From NCBI GenBank assembly GCA_040384665.1, contig JAZKIY010000014.1, forward strand, positions 38,230 through 102,229: a stretch of 64,000 nt of DNA, given 5' to 3'. Source of the DNA: PCRC01 sp040384665 (lineage in GTDB: Bacteria > Pseudomonadota > Gammaproteobacteria > Burkholderiales > Burkholderiaceae_C). The notes below the pieces were generated by a model, which was not told where the DNA came from, searched no databases, and was given only the letters and a program-made list of their open reading frames with translations. This document shows positions 9,839 to 18,436 of the stretch, in pieces. The stretch's first letter is position 1. Every line of letters begins with the position of its first letter. Position numbers and translations under genes: made by a program.

Positions 9839-9880
9839 ATACAACTCCTTGAACGCCCAGGACAAGCAAGGTGCCGCCCC

Positions 9881-9920
9881 AAAGAAAAACCCCGGTGCTA
9901 TTGTTCATAACAACGGGGTT
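9881..9920 (-). terminator. Intrinsic terminator (minus strand)
   Basis: On the minus strand, outer arms AACCCCG / CGGGGTT and inner arms TTGTT / AACAA (loop ATG) form a nested hairpin followed by TTTCTTT. It lies between the TauE-type permease and the thioesterase gene and probably ends the permease transcript. Confidence 0.75.
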
Positions 9921-10076
9921 GGTCTGCGAGAAAATTTTAAACGAGTTTCTGAACGGCCAGACGGATTGCCTGGCAAGGCGCCCGGGCTTCAGCGTGGGCC
10001 GATGGCATGCACCAGAAGAATGTGGTGGGCGTTGGCAGAGGCGCGCTGAAATGAACCCCAGGAAATGCCGCCGAAC

Positions 10077-10850
10077 TCACAGGGCCATCAACTCACGCAC
10101 GACCATGTGCAGGCCCAGCGCGGCCAGGCTGATGAACAGGCAGTTCCGAAACACCGGTGGCGATACCCGCTGCCGCAGCCACTGCCCCACAGCCATGCCA
10201 GCCAATGCCGGCAACAACATCAGCACCGATGTGCCGAGGTCTGCACCCGAGTAGCGTGCATTGAGGTGAAGGCCAACGGCCAGCGCCAATGTCGAGACGG
10301 TGAAGGAGATGCCCATGGCCTGAACCAGCGCGTCGCGTTGCAACCCCAGTGCCTGCAGGTAGGGGACTGCAGGGACCACGAAGACCCCGGTGGCGGCAGT
10401 AACCAAGCCGGTGATGGCGCCTGCCAACGGTCCCAGCCAACGCTCGGTGGCCGGTGGCATGGCCAATGTGGCCCCGGCAATGCCCCAGACCGCATAGCCC
10501 ACCAATGCGACGCCGAGCGATACCGCGGCCCAAGTACCCGCTGGTGCGCCAAAGAGCCATGCACCCCCCAGCGTTCCCACCCCAATGCCAACCTGCATGG
10601 GACCGATCCGCTTGAGCATGGCCTCCAATGCCGCCAGCGGGCCGATTTGCCAGAGGTTGGTCACCAACGACGGCACGATCAGCAAAGCCGCCGCTTCGGC
10701 GGGCGCCATCAGCATCCCGAGCAGCGCCATGGACACCGTGGGCAGGCCGAGCCCCACCACACCTTTGACCAGCCCCGCCACCACAAACACCCCCGCGACC
10801 AAGATCAACCAGGAAGGTGGGTGGGTGCTGAGTGATTCGAGCAAGGGCAT
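10077..10850 (-). CDS. TauE/SafE-family sulfite exporter-like permease
   Basis: A 257-residue polytopic membrane protein of the TauE/SafE (DUF81) family, which exports small organic or sulfur anions such as sulfoacetate or sulfite. About seven to eight hydrophobic helices are visible, starting with WLILVAGVFVVAGLVKGVVGLGLPTVSMAL; the internal repeat in these families is echoed by PLAGAITGLVTAATGVFVVPAVPYLQALG. It is divergent from a LysR regulator with 139 bp between the starts, a layout typical of a regulator controlling its neighbour. A terminator lies 150 bp downstream. Confidence 0.85.
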   Translation of the reverse strand: MPLLESLSTHPPSWLILVAGVFVVAGLVKGVVGLGLPTVSMALLGMLMAPAEAAALLIVPSLVTNLWQIGPLAALEAMLKRIGPMQVGIGVGTLGGAWLFGAPAGTWAAVSLGVALVGYAVWGIAGATLAMPPATERWLGPLAGAITGLVTAATGVFVVPAVPYLQALGLQRDALVQAMGISFTVSTLALAVGLHLNARYSGADLGTSVLMLLPALAGMAVGQWLRQRVSPPVFRNCLFISLAALGLHMVVRELMAL

Positions 10851-10989
10851 GTCGGTTCTCCATTGGCAGGCGGAGGTCCCGCACTGTGCCGTGGGCCAAT
10901 TCTGGTGAACGGCCCACCTCTTGAAAATTCGGAATGCACGTACGCAGCCTCAGGTGCAGCCAGAGGCTCCATGTGCTACCTTGGCATGC

Positions 10990-11904
10990 ATGCGGTTTGA
11001 TTTGACCGATTTAAGGCTGTTTCTGAACGTCCACGAGGCGGGCACCATCACGGGCGGCGCGCACAGCAGCCACATGACGCTGGCATCTGCGAGCGAACGC
11101 ATCCGTGCGATGGAAGACGCGTTGGGCGTGCCCCTGTTGCAAAGGGATCGGCGTGGTGTGCAGGTAACGCCCGCAGGCCGCACGGTGGTTCACCACGCCC
11201 GCTTGGTGCTGCAGCAGATCGAGCGCATGCAGGGCGATTTGGGCGACTATGGCGCAGGTCTCAAAGGCCATGTGCGCCTGCTGTGCAACACCTCGGCGCT
11301 GAGCGAACATTTGCCGCAGGTGCTGGGTGATTTCCTGGCCAGCCATCCGGGCATTTCTGTCGATCTGGAGGAGCGGCCCAGTCAAGAGATCGTCGATGCC
11401 GTGCGAAACCAGGCCTGCGACATCGGGATGGCCTCTGACTCGGTGGACCTCCGTGGTTTGGAACACTTCGTCTTTCGACTCGACCCTTTGGACCTGGTGG
11501 TACCCCGCGACCATGCACTGGCGCAGCACGCGGTGGTCCGCTTTGCGGATGTGGTGGACTGCGAATTTGTGGGGCTGGTCGAGGGCAGTGCGCTGCAGGC
11601 GCATCTGGCGCAGCATGCGAGACACTTGGGAAAACGGCTGAATTACCGCATTCGTTTGCGCAGTTTCGAATCGGTCTGCCGGGTGGTGGGTACAGGCATT
11701 GGTGTGGGCATCGTGCCCCGTGCGGTGGCCCTGCGCTGGGGCCGTTCAGCCAAGGTCAAACGGATCGTCTTGACCGATCCGTGGGCGACGCGGAGCTTGG
11801 TGTTGTGTGTCCGCCAGTTGGAAGCGTTGCCCGTCTATGCGCAGCAACTGGTACAGCATGTGCTTCTTTCGGGGCACGGTCGCGGCTTGACGCCTGCCCC
11901 CTGA
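10990..11904 (+). CDS. LysR-type transcriptional regulator
   Basis: A 304-residue LysR-family regulator: N-terminal winged helix-turn-helix (residues 1-60, DLRLFLNVHEAGTITGGAHSSHMTLASASERIRAMEDALGV in two halves) and a periplasmic-binding-protein-like effector domain from about residue 90. The frame is open 23 codons further up, but ATG 10990 fits the family start (MRFDLTDLRLFL). It is divergent from the TauE-like permease, so it probably controls that gene from the shared 139-bp region; effector unknown. A bidirectional hairpin follows the stop. Confidence 0.88.
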   Translation: MRFDLTDLRLFLNVHEAGTITGGAHSSHMTLASASERIRAMEDALGVPLLQRDRRGVQVTPAGRTVVHHARLVLQQIERMQGDLGDYGAGLKGHVRLLCNTSALSEHLPQVLGDFLASHPGISVDLEERPSQEIVDAVRNQACDIGMASDSVDLRGLEHFVFRLDPLDLVVPRDHALAQHAVVRFADVVDCEFVGLVEGSALQAHLAQHARHLGKRLNYRIRLRSFESVCRVVGTGIGVGIVPRAVALRWGRSAKVKRIVLTDPWATRSLVLCVRQLEALPVYAQQLVQHVLLSGHGRGLTPAP

Positions 11905-11922
11905 ATGACCTGCGTTGGGTCG

Positions 11923-11948
11923 AAAAAAAGCCCCTGTCAGCAGGGGCT
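11923..11948 (-). terminator. Intrinsic terminator for tRNA-Ser, bidirectional hairpin
   Basis: Arms GCCCCTG / CAGGGGC around TCAG. On the minus strand the hairpin is followed by seven T residues, a strong terminator for tRNA-Ser. On the plus strand it can also stop lysR, with a shorter TTT tail. Confidence 0.85.
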
Positions 11949-11957
11949 TTGACTCAT

Positions 11958-12045
<88 letters not shown>

Positions 12046-12106
12046 ACTCGATTCAGCCCGCTATTCTAGCAGTCGCTTGGCGACTGCCTTGCGCTGTTGC
12101 GGAAAA

Positions 12107-12697
12107 TCAGCCGAGCAGGCCGTAGGTGCGGGCGTAGTGCAGGGTCTGGGTGCGGCTCTTGACGTTGAGGCGGCGGAACAAACGCCACAGGTGCACCTTG
12201 ACGGTGTGTTCGCTGATGCCGAGTTCTTCGGCGATCTCGCGGTTGCTGAGGCCACGGTCGAGCATGATGATGAGCTGCTTCTGGCGTTTGGACAGTTTCT
12301 CGTCCACCGCTTCGAGTTGCTCGAACCCGGCGTCGGCGGTCAGCAGGGCACGCAGCGCGGCACCGATCTCGCTCACGCCAGCGGATTTTTCAATGTAGAC
12401 GTCGGCACCACATTCGATGCACAGTTCTTCAAAGTCCTCGGCAGGGGAGCCGGAAATCACCGCCATGGGCACGTTGGCGTAGCGGGAGGTGAGTTCGCGC
12501 ACACCGGAGACGCCACGCGCATCCGGCAGGTTCAGGTCGAGGCAGATCAGGGTGGGTTCGCCGTGTTTGGTCACGGCAGGTTCCAGCGCACCGACGCTTT
12601 CGAGTTCGACCACTTCGGTGCCGGGGCGCAATCGGCGCAGCACGGTGGAGATCGCGTCGCGCATCAGGGGATGGTCGTCAATAACGTACAGGCTCAC
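12107..12697 (-). CDS. LuxR/NarL-type response regulator, orphan
   Basis: A 196-residue response regulator. The receiver domain (residues 1-120) starts MSLYVIDDHPLMRDA, with the acidic pair, and has the phospho-acceptor Asp in CLDLNLPDA. A NarL/FixJ-type helix-turn-helix occupies the C-terminus (LSKRQKQLIIMLDRGLSNRE, then IAEELGISEHTVKVHLWRLF). I prefer GTG 12697, which sits right at the receiver start, over the longer frame to 12769 whose extra residues look unrelated. No histidine kinase is adjacent, so its partner is unknown. Three cysteines in the receiver (CLD, CIEC) are unusual but not diagnostic. Confidence 0.88.
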   Translation of the reverse strand: MSLYVIDDHPLMRDAISTVLRRLRPGTEVVELESVGALEPAVTKHGEPTLICLDLNLPDARGVSGVRELTSRYANVPMAVISGSPAEDFEELCIECGADVYIEKSAGVSEIGAALRALLTADAGFEQLEAVDEKLSKRQKQLIIMLDRGLSNREIAEELGISEHTVKVHLWRLFRRLNVKSRTQTLHYARTYGLLG

Positions 12698-12823
12698 AGC
12701 GGTTCTACCTTCGGTAAGGGTGTGGTCGGAGACTATAGGCTCTGCCACACCATCAATCAATGGGGCCATTTTGCACCCGTATGCAGTAACCCTATCGGCA
12801 GAAAACCGCCCTGATTTCGGTCT

Positions 12824-14041
12824 TTAGTAGTCGATGCCCATGGCCGTGCGCACCTCGGCCATGGTGTTTCGGGCGGTGGCGCGGGCGCGGTCGGTGCCCG
12901 CGTCAATGATGTCGCGCACGATTTTGGGGTTGCTGATGTAGGGTTCGGCCCTGGCCAGCATCGGTTGCTGCTCTTCCAGAATGGCGTCGATCACCGGCTG
13001 TTTGCACTCCAGGCAGCCAATGCCGGCGGTTGTGCACCCTTGCGACGCCCAGGCCTGGGTCGTGGCGTCGGAGTAGACCTTGTGGAACTGCCACACCGGG
13101 CATTTGTTGGGGTCGCCCACGTCGGTGCGTTTGACGCGCGCGGGGTCGGTCGGCATGCGGCGGACCTTGTGCTCAATGCTGGCCTTGTCTTCGCGCATGG
13201 CAATCGAATTGCCATAGCTTTTGCTCATCTTCTGGCCGTCCAGCCCGGGCAATTTGCTGGCTTCGGTCAGCAGCGCCTGGGGTTCGACCAGCACGGCCTT
13301 GCCGGTGCCCTTGAACCAACCAGCCAGCCGGTCGCGCTCGTCGTTGTCCAGCAGCGGGGTGCTGGCCACAAAACCGAGTGCACCTTCCATGGCCTTGGCG
13401 TCGCCGGCTTCCTGAAAAGCCTTGCGCGACTTCTCCAGCCGCTTGGCGGCGTCTTTGCCGAGCTTGGTGAGGCTGGCCTGCACGCGGGCTTCAAAGTCGG
13501 TCTCGCGGCCGTACAGGTGGTTGAAGCGGCGGGCGGCTTCGCGTGTCAGCTCGACATGGCTGGCCTGGTCTTCGCCCACCGGCACCCACTTGGCTTTGTA
13601 GATCAGAATATCGGCCGCTTGCAGCAAGGGGTAGCCGAGGAAGCCGTAGGTGGACAGGTCTTTGTCTTTGAGCTTTTCCTGCTGGTCCTTGTAGGTGGGC
13701 ACACGTTCCAGCCAGCCGATGGGCGTGCCCATGGCCAGCAGGGTGAACAGCTCGGCGTGTTCGGGAATGCGGCTTTGCAGGAACAAGGTGCACTGGTTCG
13801 GGTCCAGCCCAGCGGCCAGCCAGTCGATCACCATCTCAAAGACGTTTTTGGCGATGACCTCGCGGCTCTCGTAGTGCGTGGTCAGCGCGTGCCAGTCGGC
13901 CACGAAGTAGTAGCACGACATCTCGGACTGCAGGCGCACCCAGTTTTTCAGCGCGCCGTGGTAATGGCCGAGGTGGAGTGCGCCCGTCGGGCGCATGCCC
14001 GACAACACACGCTCTTGTGTGGGGGTGGGGTTGTTGTCCAT
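12824..14041 (-). CDS. trpS: Tryptophanyl-tRNA synthetase with Fe-S-type cysteine motif
   Basis: A 405-residue class I synthetase for tryptophan. The HIGH-like motif is GALHLGHYHGAL near residue 20 and the KMSKS loop is GQKMSKSYGNS around residue 280. It is about 70 residues longer than E. coli TrpS. The extra region includes C-x21-C-x6-C-x2-C (KCPVW, QGCTTAGIGCLECK), closely matching the [4Fe-4S] motif known from Thermotoga maritima TrpRS that sits near the anticodon-binding domain. The ATG at 14041 shares one base with the stop of the upstream M50 protease gene (TGATG), implying coupling. Confidence 0.95.
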   Translation of the reverse strand: MDNNPTPTQERVLSGMRPTGALHLGHYHGALKNWVRLQSEMSCYYFVADWHALTTHYESREVIAKNVFEMVIDWLAAGLDPNQCTLFLQSRIPEHAELFTLLAMGTPIGWLERVPTYKDQQEKLKDKDLSTYGFLGYPLLQAADILIYKAKWVPVGEDQASHVELTREAARRFNHLYGRETDFEARVQASLTKLGKDAAKRLEKSRKAFQEAGDAKAMEGALGFVASTPLLDNDERDRLAGWFKGTGKAVLVEPQALLTEASKLPGLDGQKMSKSYGNSIAMREDKASIEHKVRRMPTDPARVKRTDVGDPNKCPVWQFHKVYSDATTQAWASQGCTTAGIGCLECKQPVIDAILEEQQPMLARAEPYISNPKIVRDIIDAGTDRARATARNTMAEVRTAMGIDY

Positions 14042-14709
14042 CAGCTGATCAGCAGTCGCAGGGGTGAAAGGACGACCTCCAGCAGGCCGTAGGTCAGGCC
14101 CATCAGCGGCGACATCCAGAGTTTGTTGATGATGCCGGCGAGGATCAGGCCCATCACGATGAAAAAGCCGTAGGGTTCGACGCGCGACACCAGTTCGGCC
14201 GCGCGGTAGGGCAGCAGGCCGACCAGGATGCGCCCACCGTCCAGCGGCGGCAGCGGGAACAGGTTGAAGACGAACATCACCACGTTGACCAAGAGGCCGG
14301 CGCGGCACATCTTCAGAAAGAAATCTTCGGTGACGCCACTGGCTTGCAGCACATAAAACAGCACGCCCCACAGCACCGCCTGGAACAAATTGGACGCCGG
14401 GCCGGCCAGCGCCACCCAGACCATGTCGCGTTTCGGGTTGCGCAGGGCGCCAAAACGCACCGGCACCGGCTTGGCGTAACCAAACAGAAAGGTGCCCGCG
14501 GTGGCGAAGTACAGCACCAGCGGCATGACGATGGTGCCGATCGGGTCGATGTGCTTGATCGGGTTCAGCGTGACCCGGCCGAGCGCCCAGGCGGTGTTGT
14601 CGCCAAAGTGTTTGGCCACATAGCCGTGCGCGGCCTCGTGCAGGGTGATGGCAAAAAGCACCGGGAGGGCGTAGACCGCGACGGTCTGGATGATGTTGGC
14701 AATGTCCAC
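14041..14709 (-). CDS. Site-2 protease family (M50) membrane metalloprotease
   Basis: A 222-residue intramembrane zinc metalloprotease. The zinc motif is HEAAH (about residues 24-28, in FAITLHEAAHGYVAKHFGD), and the third ligand motif is NLFPLPPLDGGRIL (about residues 148-161). Five to six hydrophobic helices. This compact form without a PDZ domain is the YwhC/S2P-like group whose substrates are unknown. It sits between the YciO-like gene and trpS on the same strand; co-transcription with trpS is likely given the overlapping stop/start. Confidence 0.9.
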   Translation of the reverse strand: MDIANIIQTVAVYALPVLFAITLHEAAHGYVAKHFGDNTAWALGRVTLNPIKHIDPIGTIVMPLVLYFATAGTFLFGYAKPVPVRFGALRNPKRDMVWVALAGPASNLFQAVLWGVLFYVLQASGVTEDFFLKMCRAGLLVNVVMFVFNLFPLPPLDGGRILVGLLPYRAAELVSRVEPYGFFIVMGLILAGIINKLWMSPLMGLTYGLLEVVLSPLRLLIS

Positions 14710-14744
14710 AGGGTGATTGTCTCAGAGCGGGCGGGCGCCCCGGT

Positions 14745-15368
14745 TCACAGGCCCAGCCGGGCCACGTCGCCCCGGCCTTCGCGCACCACCACCGGCGTGC
14801 CGTCGCTGAGGTCGACCACGGTGGTGGGGGAGAGCGGGCAAGCGCCGGCGTCGATCACCGCGTCGATCAGGTGTTCAAAACGGCTGCGGATGTCTTCCGG
14901 GTCGTTCAACGCCTCGGTCTCGCCCGGTGGAATGAGCGTGGTGGCAATCAGCGGCGCGCCGTGTTGTTCCAGCAGGCTTTGCAGTGCGTGGTGTTCCGGC
15001 ACGCGCAGGCCAATGGTCTTGCGCGACGGGTGGCTGAGCCGGCGCGGCACCTCTTTGGTGGCTTCCAGGATGAAGGTGTATGGCCCTGGCGTGACCGACT
15101 TCAGCAGCCGGTACTGGGCGTTGTCCACCCGGGCGTAGTTGGCGAGTTCGCTCAGGTCGCGGCACAGCAGGGTGAGGTGGTGTTTGTCGTCCACCCCGCG
15201 CAGGCGGCGCAGCCGGTCGGCGGCGGCCTTGTCGTCGAGGTGGCAGGCCAGCGCGTAGCTGGAGTCGGTTGGCACCGCGACAATGCCGCCCTTGGCCAGC
15301 ACCGCCACCGCCTGTTTCAGCAGCCGGGCTTGGGGGTTGTCGGGGTGGACGGTGAGGTACTGGGCCAT
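14745..15368 (-). CDS. YciO/TsaC-family protein (Sua5/YrdC domain)
   Basis: A 207-residue Sua5/YciO/YrdC-domain protein. The TsaC/Sua5 enzymes make threonylcarbamoyl-AMP for the t6A tRNA modification. KGGIVAVPTDSSYALACHLD and DKHHLTLLCRDLSELANYA carry the substrate and nucleotide-binding basic pocket, and CPLSPTTVVDLSDG is the conserved SPTTVVD strand. The SSYAL variant and the neighbour PHP phosphatase match E. coli yciO-yciV, so the YciO branch is more likely than TsaC itself; YciO's physiological role is less certain. Confidence 0.85.
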   Translation of the reverse strand: MAQYLTVHPDNPQARLLKQAVAVLAKGGIVAVPTDSSYALACHLDDKAAADRLRRLRGVDDKHHLTLLCRDLSELANYARVDNAQYRLLKSVTPGPYTFILEATKEVPRRLSHPSRKTIGLRVPEHHALQSLLEQHGAPLIATTLIPPGETEALNDPEDIRSRFEHLIDAVIDAGACPLSPTTVVDLSDGTPVVVREGRGDVARLGL

Positions 15369-15410
15369 GGTGTGTGTGGTGTCGGGGTGGCGGGCAGTGT
15401 AGTGCAGCTG

Positions 15411-16316
15411 TCAGCGCACGATGGCGGTTGCGCGCCGGCGGGCGCTGGCGGTTTCCTGCAGGGTGAGCAGGCCACTGGTCACGCCGCAGGTGGCAATCAC
15501 CGCAATGCCGGCCCAGGCCCAGCCGTCGGGGGTGTGGTTGAAAGCCAGCCAGCCGGCCAGCGTGGCAAAGCCGATTTGGGCGTAGAGGTAGGGCGAGAGT
15601 GTGGCCGCTGGCGCGCGCCGGTAGGCCAGGATCAGCAACCAGTGGCCAAACGTGCCGGCGGCACCCAGCAGAACGAACCACGGCCAGTGCGCCAGCAGGG
15701 CGGCGGTGTCCCAGTGCCAGATGGCCACCGGCAACATCACCACCGTGCCGACCAGCCCGGTGTACATGTGGGTGGTGTACGGGTTCTCGTGGGTGCTCAT
15801 GCGGCTGGTGAGGATCTGGAAGCCGGCATAGGCCAGCACCAGCACGAGGGGAAACACCAGCGCCCAGCCAAACACCTGGCCGCCCGGGCGGATCACCAGC
15901 AGCGCACCGGCAAAACCACCAATGAGCAGCGCCCAGCGCCGGGCCGAGACGCGTTCTTTCAGCACCCAGGCCGCCAGGGCGGTGACGGCCAGTGGGGCCA
16001 GCATCACCATGGCGGTGAACTCGCCCACCGGCAAATGCTGCAGGCCAATGAAAGAGCACAGGCTGGTCACCATCAGCAGGCCGCCGCGCAGCAATTGAAA
16101 ACGCGGGCTGCCCGTGCGCAGCACACCCAGGCCTTGCACCGGCAGCCGCAGTGCGAAGGTGACGAGCGCCTGGAAGGCGTAGCGGAACCAGAGCAACAGC
16201 ATCACCGGGGCCAGGCTGCCGGCGTGTTTGGTGGACGTGTCGAGCACCACAAAACAGGCGGTGGCCAGCACGATGAGGGCGATGCCGGCACCGGGGGCGG
16301 TGCTGGGCGAACTCAT
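15411..16316 (-). CDS. DMT-family (EamA) transporter
   Basis: A 301-residue drug/metabolite-type transporter with about ten hydrophobic helices arranged as two EamA repeats (about residues 10-135 and 150-285). The repeats are seen in GEFTAMVMLAPLAVTALAAWVLKERVSARRW and LSPYLYAQIGFATLAGWLAF. The ATG at 16316 overlaps the stop of the PHP phosphatase (ATGA), so the two are coupled. Substrate cannot be predicted. It is inserted between the yciV-like and yciO-like genes that are adjacent in E. coli. Confidence 0.87.
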   Translation of the reverse strand: MSSPSTAPGAGIALIVLATACFVVLDTSTKHAGSLAPVMLLLWFRYAFQALVTFALRLPVQGLGVLRTGSPRFQLLRGGLLMVTSLCSFIGLQHLPVGEFTAMVMLAPLAVTALAAWVLKERVSARRWALLIGGFAGALLVIRPGGQVFGWALVFPLVLVLAYAGFQILTSRMSTHENPYTTHMYTGLVGTVVMLPVAIWHWDTAALLAHWPWFVLLGAAGTFGHWLLILAYRRAPAATLSPYLYAQIGFATLAGWLAFNHTPDGWAWAGIAVIATCGVTSGLLTLQETASARRRATAIVR

Positions 16317-17194
16317 CCGGCCGCGCTGGGGGTGGGCGCCCGGTGGATGCGGTGGTCGAGCAGTTCCCACACGGGCGTCAGGCCGCCGGGCAGCCAGGGC
16401 AGGGTGCCGAGGTCGGTGTGGCTCTCGTCGGGGCTGTGGAAGTCGCTGCCGCGCGAGGCGGCCAGGCCGAACTCGCGTGCCATGTCGGCGTACTTCACGT
16501 ACTCGGGCGGGGTGTGGCTGCCAGTCACCACCTCCACCGCACGGCCACCGTGGGCCTTGAATTCGCTGAACAGCGCGTACTCTTCGTTGGCGGTGAACTT
16601 GTAGCGGGCGGGGTGGGCAATCACCGCCTCGCCACCGGCTTCGGTGATCCAGTGCACCGCGTCGCGCAGCGTGGCCCAGCGGTGCGGCACGAAGCCGGGT
16701 TTGTTGTCGGTCAGGTACTTGCGGAACACCTCGTTGGTGTCTTTGCAGACGCCACTCTCCACCAGAAAGCGGGCGAAGTGGGTGCGCGAGATCAGTTCGG
16801 GGTTGCCCACGTATTTCAGCGCGCCGTCGTAAGCGCCGTGGATGCCGACCTTGGCAAGCCCGTCGGACATGTCCATCGCCCGCTGGCCACGGCCACCCCG
16901 GGTGTTGTGCAGGCCTTGCCGGAGTTGCCCGTTGTCGGGGTCGAACCCGAGGCCGACGATGTGCACCGTGGCGCTGGCAAAGGTGATGGAGATTTCGGTG
17001 CCACACAGGTAATGCAGGCCGTTGGCGTGGGCTGCTGCGATGGCGCGGTGCTGGCCGCCGATTTCGTCGTGGTCGGTCAGCGCCCAGAGCTCCACACCGT
17101 TGGCCTTGGCGCGTTCGGCCAGCGCCTCGGGGGTGAGGGTGCCGTCAGAGACGACAGAGTGGCAGTGCAGGTCGGCGTTGAGTATCTGGGTCAC
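16313..17194 (-). CDS. PHP-domain phosphatase (YciV/RNase AM type)
   Basis: A 293-residue PHP-domain metallophosphoesterase. Seen: DLHCHSVVSDG (metal-binding HxH near residue 10), ALTDHDEIGG, CGTEIS, EAVIAHPARYKF, and the late GSDFHSPDE motif; together these are the PHP metal ligands. It resembles the E. coli YciV (Rnm/RNase AM) family, which acts on 3',5'-nucleoside bisphosphates and short 5' RNA ends. Linkage with a YciO homologue supports this. First gene of a minus-strand run that continues through the DMT transporter. Confidence 0.88.
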   Translation of the reverse strand: MTQILNADLHCHSVVSDGTLTPEALAERAKANGVELWALTDHDEIGGQHRAIAAAHANGLHYLCGTEISITFASATVHIVGLGFDPDNGQLRQGLHNTRGGRGQRAMDMSDGLAKVGIHGAYDGALKYVGNPELISRTHFARFLVESGVCKDTNEVFRKYLTDNKPGFVPHRWATLRDAVHWITEAGGEAVIAHPARYKFTANEEYALFSEFKAHGGRAVEVVTGSHTPPEYVKYADMAREFGLAASRGSDFHSPDESHTDLGTLPWLPGGLTPVWELLDHRIHRAPTPSAAG

Positions 17195-17246
17195 GCACCC
17201 ATTCTAGGTCGTAGGGGTTCACCCTGCTGTCCCATGGCTGACGGGC

Positions 17247-17266
17247 CATTTGGGGCCTCCCAAATG
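17247..17266. repeat. Perfect 8-bp inverted repeat upstream of the PHP gene
   Basis: Arms CATTTGGG / CCCAAATG around GCCT, in the 170-bp gap between the reductase stop and the PHP gene start, 53 bp before the latter. No T-tract follows on either side, so an operator or a structure in the leader is more likely than a terminator. Confidence 0.4.
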
Positions 17267-17299
17267 CCGCGCAGGGCCGTCCGGCCGGCCTACAGGCAA

Positions 17300-17365
17300 G
17301 ATTCTGAATCAAATCGGCCTTGAGCCCTAGTAGAACCTTGCGATTCAGCTATTGAAACTGTAGCG
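17300..17365 (-). repeat. Dispersed repeat, copy C
   Basis: Minus-strand copy directly after the stop of the AscD-like reductase gene. It reads ATAGCTGAATCGCAAGG, then TTCTACTAGGGCTCAAGG, then CCGATTTGATTCAG. Closest to copy A. It sits in the same relation to the reductase gene (just 3') as copy B does to ispH. Confidence 0.8.
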
Positions 17366-17366
17366 T

Positions 17367-18398
17367 TCACGCTTTGGCCTTGTCGGCCTCGGTGGTGAAC
17401 GAGTCGGCGTAGAACTCTTCTTCCGGCAGACCGCACTGCGTGGTGTAGTCGGCCTTGGCCGAGTCCACCACGATGGGCGCGCCGCAGGCGTAGACCTGGT
17501 GGCCGGAGAGGTCGGGGAAGTCTTGCATCACCGCTTGGTGGACGAAGCCGGTGCGGCCGGTCCAGTGGTCTTCCGGCAGGGCGTTGGAGACCACCGGCAC
17601 AAAGGTCAGGTTGGGCATTTCGGCGCACTTGGTCTTGACCCAGTGGTCCATGTAGATGTCTTCCGGCCGGCGGCCGCCCCAGTACAGCGTGGCCGGGCGC
17701 GACACGCCCTTGAACTGCATGTGCTCGATCACCGCCTTGATGGGTGCAAAACCGGTGCCCGACGCCAGCAGCACGATGGGCTTGAGCGATTCCTCGCGCA
17801 GGTAAAAGCTGCCAAACGGGCCTTCTACCCGCAGGATTTCTTTTTCCTTCATCGTGGTGAACACGTGGTCGGTGAACTTGCCGCCGGGCATGTGGCGCAG
17901 GTGCAGTTCGATGCCGGCCGTTTGCAGGTGCGGCGCGTTGGCCATCGAGTACGCGCGGCGGCTGCCGTCACGCAGGATGAACTCGACGTACTGGCCGGCG
18001 TGGAACTGGAAGGTGTCGTTCGCCGGGGTTTGCAGCAGCAGCTGCATCACGTCGTGCGACAGCTTCTGCAGCGCCGTCACGCGGGTGGGCATTTTTTTGA
18101 TCGGGAAGGCCCCGGCCAGCGACACCTGGCGCGACTCCAGCACCACGTCGGTCTGGGGGGTGGCGCAGCAGGTCAGCACAAAGCCGTTGGCTTCTTCCTC
18201 GGCCGACAGTGCCTTGCTCTGGTGCGGGCCATGCGTCACCGTGCCGGAGAGTTTTTTGCACTTGCAGGAGCCACAGGCGCCGTCTTTGCAGCCATAGGGC
18301 AGCGCGATGCCAGTGCGGATGCCAGCGGCCAGAATGGTTTCTTCCGCGTGGGCGGTGAAGGTGCGGCCGCTGGGCTGCACGGTGATGCTCAGGTTCAT
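17367..18398 (-). CDS. AscD-like 2Fe-2S flavin reductase (CDP-6-deoxy-3,4-glucoseen reductase family)
   Basis: A 343-residue NAD(P)H-dependent oxidoreductase. A plant-type ferredoxin domain comes first (residues 1-90; PYGCKDGACGSCKC plus a distal TCCA supply the four cluster cysteines), then an FAD-binding barrel (RRAYSMANAP, the RxYS flavin motif) and an NAD-binding domain (LLASGTGFAPIKAVIEHM, ending in YACGAPIVVDSAK). This is the AscD/phenol-hydroxylase-reductase architecture. Betaproteobacterial copies are usually named CDP-6-deoxy-delta-3,4-glucoseen reductase, but no sugar-deoxygenation genes are near, so the electron acceptor is unknown. Confidence 0.88.
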   Translation of the reverse strand: MNLSITVQPSGRTFTAHAEETILAAGIRTGIALPYGCKDGACGSCKCKKLSGTVTHGPHQSKALSAEEEANGFVLTCCATPQTDVVLESRQVSLAGAFPIKKMPTRVTALQKLSHDVMQLLLQTPANDTFQFHAGQYVEFILRDGSRRAYSMANAPHLQTAGIELHLRHMPGGKFTDHVFTTMKEKEILRVEGPFGSFYLREESLKPIVLLASGTGFAPIKAVIEHMQFKGVSRPATLYWGGRRPEDIYMDHWVKTKCAEMPNLTFVPVVSNALPEDHWTGRTGFVHQAVMQDFPDLSGHQVYACGAPIVVDSAKADYTTQCGLPEEEFYADSFTTEADKAKA

Positions 18399-18436
18399 GG
18401 GGTCGTTATCCTAGGCGTTTTGCCGAGACCACGATT

